Shown here piece by piece: positions 22,679-30,604 of a DNA stretch of 31,688 bases. A program made the position numbers and the translations under genes. Every line of letters starts with the position of its first letter. The stretch's first letter is position 1. Under the pieces are notes generated by a model. It was given only the letters and a program-made list of their open reading frames with translations. It did no database searches and was not told the origin of the DNA. The stretch is from an uncultured Collinsella sp. (GTDB lineage Bacteria; Actinomycetota; Coriobacteriia; Coriobacteriales; Coriobacteriaceae). The stretch lies in the NCBI GenBank assembly GCA_902493915.1, contig CABUQY010000011.1, positions 1 through 31,688 on the forward strand. The letters run 5' to 3'.

Positions 22679-24151
22679 TTACTTGGCCTGCTTGTCGAGC
22701 GTGGGCTTCATGGCAATCAGGATTGCAGCGGCGACCACGGCGCCAATCACGATGTCCAGGCAGAACAGCGCGACGTTGTTGGTGGCAAGGGCGACGATAA
22801 AGCCACCGTGCGGGACGTAGCAGTCGATACCCTGGAAGGCGGCGAGCGCCGCGCCCACGGCAGAGCCGATGCAGATGCCGGGCAGGGTGTGGCCAAGGTC
22901 CTTGACCGCGAAGGGGATAGCGCCCTCGGTAATGCCGATGCAGCCCATGAACAGTGCGGAGATACCCATCTGGCGATCGGCGTCATCGAACTTGTTCTTG
23001 GCGATGAGCGCAGCAAGGCCGCAGGCAATCGGGGGAATGGCGACGGCGACGCGGAACATGCCGTTGGGGCCATAGATGCCGGAGGCCATGATGGCCATGG
23101 TGAAGGTCGAGGCGGTCTTGTTGATGGGGCCGCCCATATCGAAGGCGGTCATAACGCCAATGACCAGACCCAGGACAACTGCGGAACCGCCCTGCAGGCT
23201 GCCGAGCACGCCGGTGAGCCAGTCCATCACAAAGCCAAGCGGCGTGGCCAGGATGTAGATATAGGCCATGCCCAGGACAAGCGAGGTCAGAATCGGGATG
23301 ATCAGGATGGGCATGATGGTCTGGATGGTGTTGTTGACCTTCCAGGTCTTCATCCAGCGGACAAAGTAGCCGCAGATGACCGCCATGATCATGGCGCCCA
23401 AGAAGCCGGTCGAAACGCTGTTGCCGTTAGGGGTAACGACTGCGTTGTTGACCAGGTAGCCCAGGACAAAACCGGGGGCGAGCGCGGGCTTGCCGGCCAT
23501 CGAGTAGGAGATGTATGCCGCAAGCACCGGGATCATCATGGAGATGCCGGCCATGCCGATGGTGTTAAGGCTCACCATCAGCGGGTTCGTAACCTCCATG
23601 CCGTTGGCGCCGGCGGTACCGGATGCCAGCGAGAAGGCAAGAAACACGCCGCCGATAACGACGATGGGGATAAAATAGGAAACGCCGGTATTGAATGCAT
23701 TGAGCAGCGTCTTGCCAGGATCGGCAAAGATAGACTGCTTGGACGCCGGTGTCGGGGCCTGCGGGGCAGCGGAGACGGCCTTCTTCTCTGCCTTGGCCTC
23801 GGCCTTGGGCGCGTCAACGGCGCCACCCGTCGCCTTGATGATCTCAATGGCCTGGTCGATGATCTTTACCGGATCGGCGATTACATCAGAGGTGCCGACC
23901 TTCAGGAACTTGCCCTCGGCCATCTTCTGCTCAAAACGGTCCTCGTTCTCGACACCCACGTCGACGGACTCCAGGACCAGGTCGGCGGAGTCCACGTCTT
24001 CCTGCGTGAGCTCATTCTCGATACCCAGGCCACCCTGAGCCTCGACCTTGCACTCGATGCCACGGGCGGCGCATTCATCCTGAATCGCCTTCTGGGCCAT
24101 ATACGTGTGGGCGATACCCACAGTACAGGCGGCAACGCCTACGATCTTCAT
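22679..24151 (-). CDS. PTS EIIBC component, fructose family
   Basis: This 490-residue membrane permease imports and phosphorylates a sugar. The EIIB domain (1 to about 98) has phospho-Cys9 in GVAACTVGIAHTYMA, the fructose-type IIB signature. An Ala/Lys/Pro-rich linker (about 108-135) leads to the EIIC domain (about 140-485) with GKPALAPGFVLGYL, DMGGPINK and GCIGITEGAIPFA typical of fructose-family IIC. There is no EIIA domain; the IIA is the last gene of the operon. ATG 24151 has AGAGGGA upstream. The sugar is not decided by sequence: fructose-family EIIs also take tagatose, mannose derivatives and others. Neighbouring transaldolase and transketolase suggest a product that enters the pentose-phosphate pool. 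Confidence 0.93.
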   Translation of the reverse strand: MKIVGVAACTVGIAHTYMAQKAIQDECAARGIECKVEAQGGLGIENELTQEDVDSADLVLESVDVGVENEDRFEQKMAEGKFLKVGTSDVIADPVKIIDQAIEIIKATGGAVDAPKAEAKAEKKAVSAAPQAPTPASKQSIFADPGKTLLNAFNTGVSYFIPIVVIGGVFLAFSLASGTAGANGMEVTNPLMVSLNTIGMAGISMMIPVLAAYISYSMAGKPALAPGFVLGYLVNNAVVTPNGNSVSTGFLGAMIMAVICGYFVRWMKTWKVNNTIQTIMPILIIPILTSLVLGMAYIYILATPLGFVMDWLTGVLGSLQGGSAVVLGLVIGVMTAFDMGGPINKTASTFTMAIMASGIYGPNGMFRVAVAIPPIACGLAALIAKNKFDDADRQMGISALFMGCIGITEGAIPFAVKDLGHTLPGICIGSAVGAALAAFQGIDCYVPHGGFIVALATNNVALFCLDIVIGAVVAAAILIAMKPTLDKQAK

Positions 24152-24566
24152 TGCTTCCCTCTTTTCATAGAGTTGCGTGCGCAAGACACCGTTTGCGGAG
24201 GCCTCCGGAGCATCCCCTGCCGTTTGGACTTGCTGTCTTTTCGACAAGAACAATATAGGTGCTCGTTTTTCTTAATGCCAGCTTATTTCGGTAAACGCGC
24301 AGGTCAGAGCGTTGGTTATGCGATTTAGTTATGCGTTTAACCAAAAATGAATCCTGCGATTTTGCCCTCGATTTCAAAAGTCAAGAAGTATTTGATTTTC
24401 TCGGTAGACGGCAGATGCGCATGCCGGTCACAAATTTCGACCCCACCCGTATGCCGCATTTGTTGCATACTCATATGAAAGGAAAAAGCCGCTCACCGAA
24501 GCGCATCCTTCACCAAGACTCAAAGTCATCATGTTGGAAAATGCTCATCTGTCGGAAGGAGTCGCT
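24152..24566. other. Divergent PTS/lacI regulatory region
   Basis: This gap of 415 bases has no gene. On the minus strand TATATT (24252-24257) is the best -10 for the PTS operon, with a weak CTGGCA 18 bp upstream. GGTAAACGCGC (about 24290-24300) and the palindrome at 24328-24341 are LacI-type operator candidates. The right 200 bases show nothing clear except the lacI ribosome site. Confidence 0.55.
24328..24341. promoter_or_regulatory. LacI-type operator candidate
   Basis: GTTATGCGTTTAAC has inverted GTTA/TAAC arms around a central CG, the form of LacI-family sites. It lies inside a wider inverted repeat TTGGTTA...TAACCAA (24312-24344), and GTTATGCG occurs twice in that stretch. The divergent LacI protein is the likely binder. 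Confidence 0.5.
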
Positions 24567-25577
24567 GTGGCAAAACAGCGCGTTACGATCGCAGACGTCG
24601 CTCGAGAGGCGGGAACCTCGACGGCAAGCGTCTCGTATTACCTCAACGACAAACGAGAAAAGCTTAGCGAGAAGACGCAGAACAAAATCGCGCGCGTCAT
24701 TAAGGAACTCGGATACGTTCCCAACGCCCAAGCGCAGACGCTCACCGGCAAGCAAACCCACGTCATTGCCATCATCATTTTGGATAACACCAACAAATGG
24801 GCGGGGCTCGTTCTCAATGGCATGGAGCAGGTCATGCTCCCCGCGGGCTACCAGACGGTCGTTTGCACGAGCAACTTTAACCCCGAGACCGAGCTCATGT
24901 ACGTCGACAAGATGCTCTCGCTGGGCGTCGATGGCTTTATCATCCAGCCCACGGCAAACTTCAAAGCCGTGCATGACCGCATTAGACGCGCCGGCAAGCC
25001 GGTCGTCTTTTTCGATGCGGCCATCTATAGCCCAGGTACCAGCTGGATCAAAACCAACCTTTACGACGGCGTGTACAACGCCACACAGGCACTCCTCGAC
25101 GCCGGCTACGAAGATTTCTTTTCCATTGCCGCCAACATGACCGAAATGCGCACCCGCATGGAGCGTTTTCAGGGGTATGCCGAGGCGCTGGCAGCGAACG
25201 GGCAGCTCTACAAAGCGATTCCCATCGATCACAACAAGCCGTCAATCAACGAGCTCACTGAATACTTTAAATTCAAGTTCAATCCCGCCAAGCGAACCCT
25301 TATCTTCGTGCAAAATCAGTGGGCACTTCCCCGTGTCTACAAGGCCCTCCAGCCAATGGCCCATCTGCTTCCGCAGCAAATCGGCCTTTTGGGACTCAAC
25401 TGCGAAGACTGGACTAATCTCACCACACCGACCGTCTCCACCATCATCGAGCCCGTCGACCAAGAAGGTCGCGAAGCAGCCGAGATGCTGCTCGCCCTAC
25501 TTGACGGAAGCAGCGAACCCGGCGAGCAGCGCATTCTCGAGTGCAAGCTCAACTGGCTCGACTCCACCTCGATCTAG
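24567..25577 (+). CDS. LacI-family regulator of the PTS sugar operon
   Basis: This 336-residue regulator has an N-terminal helix-turn-helix (VTIADVAREAGTSTASVSYYL, about 6-26) with hinge residues VPNAQAQTLTG, followed by a two-lobed sugar-sensing domain (about 60-330). GTG 24567 is preferred because GGAAGGAG lies six bases upstream; ATG 24531 has no ribosome site. It is divergent from the PTS-aldolase-transaldolase-transketolase operon and is the natural local repressor, sensing the sugar or its phosphate. Confidence 0.9.
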   Translation: MAKQRVTIADVAREAGTSTASVSYYLNDKREKLSEKTQNKIARVIKELGYVPNAQAQTLTGKQTHVIAIIILDNTNKWAGLVLNGMEQVMLPAGYQTVVCTSNFNPETELMYVDKMLSLGVDGFIIQPTANFKAVHDRIRRAGKPVVFFDAAIYSPGTSWIKTNLYDGVYNATQALLDAGYEDFFSIAANMTEMRTRMERFQGYAEALAANGQLYKAIPIDHNKPSINELTEYFKFKFNPAKRTLIFVQNQWALPRVYKALQPMAHLLPQQIGLLGLNCEDWTNLTTPTVSTIIEPVDQEGREAAEMLLALLDGSSEPGEQRILECKLNWLDSTSI

Positions 25578-25643
25578 ACCGCGGGACAAATGAATCAGTA
25601 GCGTTTGTCTCAAATCTTAAGTATTTGTTCGACAGAACGGCCC

Positions 25644-25671
25644 TTGCCGGCTCCTGCTAGACTGGTAGATT
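25644..25671 (+). promoter_or_regulatory. Promoter of the nuclease gene
   Basis: TTGCCG (25644-25649), 16 bp, TAGATT (25666-25671), 25 bases before the start codon. It is a fair housekeeping-type promoter. Confidence 0.55.
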
Positions 25672-25696
25672 CCCAACCGTCCATCCAGGAGCCTCA

Positions 25697-26680
25697 ATGT
25701 CGCGCAAGCCCGCCTACAAGCAAGCACTTTCCATCGGCACCGCCGTGGTGCTGGGGTTTGCGCTGTTTACGGGATCGCTCGACGGAGCGCCCAAGTTGCT
25801 GTCGCCGCAAGGCGATGAGCAGGCGGCGGCTCTGGCCGAAAAACAAAACGAGAGTCCCAGCCGCACCGACGACGAGGCAGACCTGGTCGCTCGGCTCGAA
25901 TCGGGAACGGCGAGCGCGGCGGACCCTCAAAACAGCCAGGACTCTGGCGATGGCTCCGATTCCGCCGCGACCGACACCGATGACGACGTTTCCGCGGGCA
26001 GTGCCGCCACCCCCATCGACGAGGTCGAAAACCCCGACCTCAACCGCGCCCGCGGTGTTTATCTCAGCAGCATTCCCGACTACGCCGGCAACCCCTACGT
26101 TGCCCTTCGCGCCGACAGCACGCACCCGCTCGGCACGCCGTCATTCACACTCGATGAATACGATCGCGCCACCGAAGAGGGCTGCTTTAAGAAATTCTCC
26201 AAGCTCGACAGCCTGGGTCGCACTCGCAAGGCGCTCGCCTGTGTAGGCCCCGAGTCGCTCGGACAGGGAAAGCGCGGCGATATCTCGCGCATCCATCCTG
26301 CCGGTTGGCACCAGCAGCGCTACGACTTTATTCCGGGCCAGAGCCTCTACAACCGCTGCCACCTTATCGCCTGGTCGCTCTGCGGCGAAAACGCCAACCG
26401 CAAGAATCTCCTCACCGGCACGCGCTATCTCAACGAGACGGGCATGCTGCCGTTTGAAGAGCAGATTCTCAACTATATTCGCGATACGGGCAACCATGTG
26501 CTCTACCGCGTCACGCCTATGTATAACGAAGAGGAACTTGTCTGCCGTGGCATGCGCCTTGAGGCGCAATCGGTCGAGGACCACGGCAAGACCCTCTGCT
26601 TCCACGTATATTGCTACAACCTGCAGCCGCACGTGCAGATCGACTACACCACCGGCCGCAATCAGGCCTCGGGAGACTAG
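25697..26680 (+). CDS. Exported DNA/RNA non-specific endonuclease
   Basis: This 327-residue protein begins with a basic start and hydrophobic segment (about 9-28) that acts as signal peptide or anchor. A long acidic Ser/Asp/Ala-rich linker follows (about 38-115). The nuclease domain (about 117-315) is of the NucA/EndA beta-beta-alpha-metal type. The core motif reads YNRCHLIAWSLCGENANRKN (218-237), with catalytic His222 and metal ligand Asn237, then LLTGTRYLN. The usual DRGH is NRCH here, as in several Gram-positive EndA-like nucleases. ATG 25697 has CAGGAG five bases upstream. The protein would degrade extracellular DNA for nutrients or defence; no immunity gene is seen nearby. Confidence 0.9.
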   Translation: MSRKPAYKQALSIGTAVVLGFALFTGSLDGAPKLLSPQGDEQAAALAEKQNESPSRTDDEADLVARLESGTASAADPQNSQDSGDGSDSAATDTDDDVSAGSAATPIDEVENPDLNRARGVYLSSIPDYAGNPYVALRADSTHPLGTPSFTLDEYDRATEEGCFKKFSKLDSLGRTRKALACVGPESLGQGKRGDISRIHPAGWHQQRYDFIPGQSLYNRCHLIAWSLCGENANRKNLLTGTRYLNETGMLPFEEQILNYIRDTGNHVLYRVTPMYNEEELVCRGMRLEAQSVEDHGKTLCFHVYCYNLQPHVQIDYTTGRNQASGD

Positions 26681-26745
26681 GACCGACCAAGCTGCCCCAA
26701 AGCCTAAATGATCCGTTTTCCTCCGTCCCCAAGGAATCAAAAAGA

Positions 26746-26769
26746 GCCGCCCCGGTTACCCAGGGCGGC
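26746..26769. terminator. Bidirectional terminator, nuclease / EF-G-like
   Basis: GCCGCCC pairs with GGGCGGC around a 10-base loop. On the minus strand CTCTTTTTG follows, a strong terminator for the EF-G-like gene; on the plus strand CCTTTC follows the nuclease gene. Confidence 0.8.
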
Positions 26770-26807
26770 CCTTTCGTCAGCACCCACATTGCAGACAAAA
26801 TCACGCG

Positions 26808-28883
26808 CTACTTGGCGCGGCCCTCCTCATAGCGCTCGACCAGCTTGGCCTGAACGTCATAAGGCACCTGCTCATAGCCTGCGGGCTTCATGGTAAAGTC
26901 ACCCGTGCCGCGCGTGATAGAGCGCAGGCGCGTCGAATAATCCGTCAGCTCTGCCAGCGGCGCCTGGGCAATAACCACGGTATCGCCGCGCTCATCGGTC
27001 TCCATGCCCGTCACGCGACCGCGCGATGCCGAGATGTCGCCCATCACAGCGCCGGCGTAGCTCTCGGGGATGGTCACCGTAATTTCCTCAATGGGCTCCA
27101 GCACCACCGGGTCGGCATCGGCACATGCCTTGCGCAGGCCGATGCGAGCTGCCGCGCGGAACGCCATCTCGTTGGAGTCGACGCTGTGATACGAGCCGTC
27201 GTACACAGCCACGCGAATGCCCGTGAGCGGGTAGCCGGCAATGATGCCGTCCTTCATGGTCTCCTGGACACCCTTGTCCACGGCGGGGATCAGCGAGCGC
27301 GGAATGCGGCCGCCCACGACCTCATCCACAAACTCGTAGCCGTCGCTCGTGCCGTCGGGCCCAATAAGCGGCTCCACGCGCAGCCAGCAGTCGCCGTACT
27401 GACCGGCGCCACCGGTCTGCTTCTTGTGGCGACCCTGGGCGCTCGCCGTGCGGCGGATGGTCTCGCGATACGGAATGCGGATCGGCACGCTCTTGGCCAC
27501 GACCTTGGTGCGATCCTCCAAACGGTTGAGCAGCACCGAAACCTGCGCCTCACCAACGGCGGAGATGATAGTCTGGCCCGTCTCCTCGTCACGATCGATG
27601 CTCATGGTCGGATCAGCCTTGCAGGCCTTCTCGATAAACGTGTAGAGCTTCTCTTCGTCCCCGCGGTTCTCGGCCTCGATGGCAATGCGGTACTGCGAGT
27701 TGGGGAACTTAAACGCCGCAGCCTCGACCTTACCGGTAATGGAGAGCGTATCGCCCGTCTCGGCCGCCAGCTTGGGCGCCACGATGATGTCGCCGGCATA
27801 GGCATGGCCAACCTCGGTCATATCGCGGCCGCACATCACATACAGGTGAGCCAGACGGTCGCCCTTGCGCGTGCGCGCGTTGATCAGCTCAAGGCCCGGC
27901 TCAAGCGTGCCCGTCAGCACCTTGATAAAGCTGATGCGGCCCTGCTGCGGATCGGCCAGCGTCTTAAACACAAACGCCACCGGACGGTCATCGTCACTCG
28001 AGATCTTAAGCGAATCGCCGTCGATGAGCGGCATCTCGCCGTAGTCGGTCGGCGCCGGAAAGTACGTTGCGATGTCGTCCATCAGCGAGTTGACGCCCTG
28101 CTCCTTAATGCAATCGCCCGCAAAGACCGGCACAAAGATGCGCTCGGCGATCGCCTTCGACAGCAGGCCTTCAAGCTCCTCCTGCGTCAGCGTCTCCTCG
28201 CCCTCCAGGTACTTCATCATCAGCTCGTCGTCAGCCTCGGCCACCAGCTCGCACAGATGGTCGTGGGCCTCCTCGGCCTGGGCACGATACTCCTCGGGAA
28301 TCTCCGACTCGACGGCTTCGGTGCCGTTGCAATGGCGCGCCTTCATGCGCACCAGGTCGATGATGCCATCAAAGTCCTCGCCCTCGCCCCAGGGAAGGGT
28401 CACGGCGCCCAGGCGCGTGCCAAAGCGCTCCTGCAGCAGGTCCATCGTGGTCGCAAAGCTGGCCTCGGGGCGCGACAGACGGTTCACGAACACCGCACGC
28501 GCCAGACGTAGATCCTCCGCCGCATACCAAAGCTTGACGGTCGTAGGCTGCGGGCCGGCCTCGGCGTCGACCACAAACAGAGCCGTCTCGCAGACGCTCA
28601 TTGCGGCAAAGGCGTCGCCGATAAAATCGGGATAGCACGGGGCATCGAGCACGTTGATGCGGGCGCCCTTCCAGTCGATCGGCGCGATGGTCGTCGAGAT
28701 GGAAAATGAACGCTTGACCTCTTCGGGGTCATAGTCGAGCGTGGGCTTAGTGCCGTCGTGGCCGCCCAGGCGGGCGGTCTTGCCGGAAAGGTGGAGCATG
28801 GCCTCGGCGAGTGAAGTCTTGCCCACCCCGCCTTGGCCTACGAGCACCACGTTCCTTACATTGCCGGTCTTGGGAGCACCCAT
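26808..28883 (-). CDS. EF-G-like translation GTPase paralogue
   Basis: This 691-residue protein has the full domain order of elongation factor G: GTPase (1 to about 270), then domains II-V. HKKQTGGAGQYGDC and the C-terminal PESYAGAVMGDISASRGRV with EPIEEITVTIPE are typical of domains IV-V. P-loop GQGGVGKTS (16-24) is intact. G3 is DAPC (80-83) where DTPG is expected, and G4 is NRLS (134-137) where NKxD is expected. It resembles the EF-G2/FusA2 class of unknown role, not the housekeeping fusA. ATG 28883 has AAGGAGGT four bases upstream. It stands alone with its own terminator. Confidence 0.88.
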   Translation of the reverse strand: MGAPKTGNVRNVVLVGQGGVGKTSLAEAMLHLSGKTARLGGHDGTKPTLDYDPEEVKRSFSISTTIAPIDWKGARINVLDAPCYPDFIGDAFAAMSVCETALFVVDAEAGPQPTTVKLWYAAEDLRLARAVFVNRLSRPEASFATTMDLLQERFGTRLGAVTLPWGEGEDFDGIIDLVRMKARHCNGTEAVESEIPEEYRAQAEEAHDHLCELVAEADDELMMKYLEGEETLTQEELEGLLSKAIAERIFVPVFAGDCIKEQGVNSLMDDIATYFPAPTDYGEMPLIDGDSLKISSDDDRPVAFVFKTLADPQQGRISFIKVLTGTLEPGLELINARTRKGDRLAHLYVMCGRDMTEVGHAYAGDIIVAPKLAAETGDTLSITGKVEAAAFKFPNSQYRIAIEAENRGDEEKLYTFIEKACKADPTMSIDRDEETGQTIISAVGEAQVSVLLNRLEDRTKVVAKSVPIRIPYRETIRRTASAQGRHKKQTGGAGQYGDCWLRVEPLIGPDGTSDGYEFVDEVVGGRIPRSLIPAVDKGVQETMKDGIIAGYPLTGIRVAVYDGSYHSVDSNEMAFRAAARIGLRKACADADPVVLEPIEEITVTIPESYAGAVMGDISASRGRVTGMETDERGDTVVIAQAPLAELTDYSTRLRSITRGTGDFTMKPAGYEQVPYDVQAKLVERYEEGRAK

Positions 28884-29088
28884 GATGACCTCCTTGCAGG
28901 GCCGCGCGCAATGCGCGACGCCAACGGGGAGAGTTCGCGGTCGGTGCCGTCCCGGGAGCAGCATGGTCGGCAGCCGAGCCGACTCACCCTCCAAATGTCC
29001 TATGCCACCACCCTACCCTCACGGGTGACTGTCCATGCACACCTTTCGGCGCACGTACGGATACAGGCGGCGAGAGGAGGGAGAACGC

Positions 29089-29145
29089 ATGCGAGGCGAT
29101 TATTGGACCCCGCCGATGCAAACAAAAAGCCGCCACAGACCGTAA
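29089..29145 (+). CDS. Possible 18-residue small protein
   Basis: ATG with an excellent ribosome site (GGAGGGAG five bases upstream) opens the frame MRGDYWTPPMQTKSRHRP, which stops inside the terminator hairpin. No gene follows on this strand, so it is not an obvious leader peptide. It may be a chance match to an SD sequence; nothing else supports it. Confidence 0.2.
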   Translation: MRGDYWTPPMQTKSRHRP

Positions 29146-29159
29146 GACCTGCGACGGCT
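29123..29159 (-). terminator. Terminator of the amino-acid ABC operon
   Basis: On the minus strand AGCCGTCGCAGGTC pairs with GGTCTGTGGCGGCT (four G-T pairs) around TTAC, followed by TTTTTG. It lies 35 bases after the ATPase stop. Confidence 0.8.
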
Positions 29160-29193
29160 TCGCCTCAATTAATAGTTGAGTAAATACCTGAGC

Positions 29194-29958
29194 CTATCCC
29201 TCGATACGGCTCAAGAACTCACGGGTGCGCTGCTCACGCGGATGGTCGATGACCTGCTCGGCAGGGCCCTCCTCGACAATGCGGCCGCCATCCATAAAGA
29301 CCACGCGGTCGGCAACATCGCGCGCAAACTGCATCGCGTGGGTCACGATTACCATCGTCATATTCTGCGCGGCAAGGTCTTTAATGACACGCAGCACCTC
29401 GGCCGTCAGCTCGGGATCGAGTGCCGAGGTCGGCTCGTCAAAGAACAGGATCTCCGGATCGAGCGCCAAGGCGCGGGCGATACTCACACGCTGTTGCTGG
29501 CCACCCGAAAGCTCACATGGCACCTTGTTCTCGTTGCCCGTAAGCCCCATCTGCGCGATCAACTCGCCCGCACGAGCTTCCGCCTGCTCGCGCGGGCGCT
29601 TAAGCACGCGGATCGGCGCGTCGATGATGTTTTTCATCACGGTATAGTGCGGGAACAGGTTGTAATTTTGGAACACCAGACCGAATCGCGAGCGCGCCTG
29701 CTTGGGCACATCGCCCTTCGCATAGACCGCGCCCGAACCCGCATCCGTCGCAACGGCAAGGTCACCAAACGAGAGCGAGCCTCCGTCGAGTGTCTCGAGC
29801 AGCGTGGCACACCGCAGCAGCGTGGACTTGCCGCCACCCGAAGGCCCGATAATCGCCACGACCTCGCCACGCTTCACCTCAAGCGAGATATCCTTGAGCA
29901 CCTCATTGCCGCCAAACGCCTTACGTGCGTTTTCGATTTTCATCACTGAGTTAGTCAT
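29194..29958 (-). CDS. Polar amino-acid ABC transporter ATPase
   Basis: This 254-residue ATPase is of the GlnQ/HisP class. Walker A is GPSGGGKST, the Q-loop FQNYNLFPHYTV, the signature LSGGQQQRVSIARAL, Walker B EILFFDEPTSALDPE, and the switch His is in VTHAMQFAR. ATG 29958 overlaps the permease stop by 8 bases, so translational coupling is likely; a second ATG at 29943 is possible, and neither has a strong ribosome site. It is the third gene of the binding-protein/permease/ATPase operon. Confidence 0.93.
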   Translation of the reverse strand: MTNSVMKIENARKAFGGNEVLKDISLEVKRGEVVAIIGPSGGGKSTLLRCATLLETLDGGSLSFGDLAVATDAGSGAVYAKGDVPKQARSRFGLVFQNYNLFPHYTVMKNIIDAPIRVLKRPREQAEARAGELIAQMGLTGNENKVPCELSGGQQQRVSIARALALDPEILFFDEPTSALDPELTAEVLRVIKDLAAQNMTMVIVTHAMQFARDVADRVVFMDGGRIVEEGPAEQVIDHPREQRTREFLSRIEG

Positions 29959-30604
29959 GATAATAGTCCAGCTTCTTTTCGGCGGCGCCCAGCAGCATCT
30001 CGACCACAAAGTTAAAGACCCAGTAAATCAGCGCCGCGATCGCAAACGGCACCATACTCACCTGCGAGGCGACCAGCGCCTTGGCCGTCGAGAACATCTC
30101 ACCCACGCCAATGGCAAACGCCAGCGACGTGTCCTTGACCAGCGTGATAATCTCGTTGCCCATCGCCGGCAGAATACGCTTGGCGACCTGCGGCATCACG
30201 ATATACAGAAACGTCTGCACGCGCGAATAGCCCAGCACCTCGGCGGCCTCGTATTGACCGCGCGGAATGGACTGCAAGCCCGAGCGATAGATCTCGGCAA
30301 AGTAACCGGCGTAGTTGATGATGAACGCCACGACGCACGCCGTCCACTTGGAATCGGGCGTGAGCGAAATGCCAAACACGTAGTACGGGGCAAAGTAGAT
30401 GGCAAACATCTGCAGCATGAGCGGCGTACCGCGCATGACCGAAATGTAGATGCGCGCAATCCAGCGAAGCGGCGCGATTTTGCTCATGCGCATAAACGCC
30501 ACGGGAATTCCCAGCGGAATCGACCCCAACAGCGTCAGCACAAACAACTGCAAACTGACCAAGAAACCCTGGCCAAGCATCTGCATCATGACCTGAATAG
30601 ACAT
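29951..30604 (-). CDS. Polar amino-acid ABC transporter permease
   Basis: This 217-residue inner-membrane permease is of the HisM/GlnP family, with about five helices. The coupling loop shows the family EAA region EAAEVLGYSRVQTFLYIVMPQ, and the N-terminal part has RGTPLMLQ. The ATG 30604 forms TAATG with the stop of the binding-protein gene. Only one permease is encoded, so the transporter is probably a homodimeric channel with a dimeric ATPase. Confidence 0.93.
   Translation of the reverse strand: MSIQVMMQMLGQGFLVSLQLFVLTLLGSIPLGIPVAFMRMSKIAPLRWIARIYISVMRGTPLMLQMFAIYFAPYYVFGISLTPDSKWTACVVAFIINYAGYFAEIYRSGLQSIPRGQYEAAEVLGYSRVQTFLYIVMPQVAKRILPAMGNEIITLVKDTSLAFAIGVGEMFSTAKALVASQVSMVPFAIAALIYWVFNFVVEMLLGAAEKKLDYYHD

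Larger units (their letters stand above)
28884..29193. other. Intergenic region, EF-G-like / amino-acid ABC
   Basis: This 310-base gap holds the untranslated upstream region of the EF-G-like gene, a possible tiny plus-strand reading frame (29089-29145) and the terminator of the ABC operon (29128-29159). I see no convincing promoter hexamers. Confidence 0.5.

Noticed and set aside
21194..24328. Plus-strand open frame of about 1000 codons
   Set aside because: It is the mirror of the GatZ-like and EIIBC genes, which have clear motifs and ribosome sites. GC-rich codon bias leaves the antisense frame open.
25697..26680. Bacteriocin or contact-dependent toxin instead of nuclease
   Set aside because: There is no immunity gene or delivery domain. 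The domain matches ordinary exported NucA/EndA nucleases.
26808..28883. Tetracycline ribosomal-protection gene
   Set aside because: The length, the DAPC/NRLS motifs and the lack of any mobile context fit an EF-G2-like paralogue better than a TetM-type protein.
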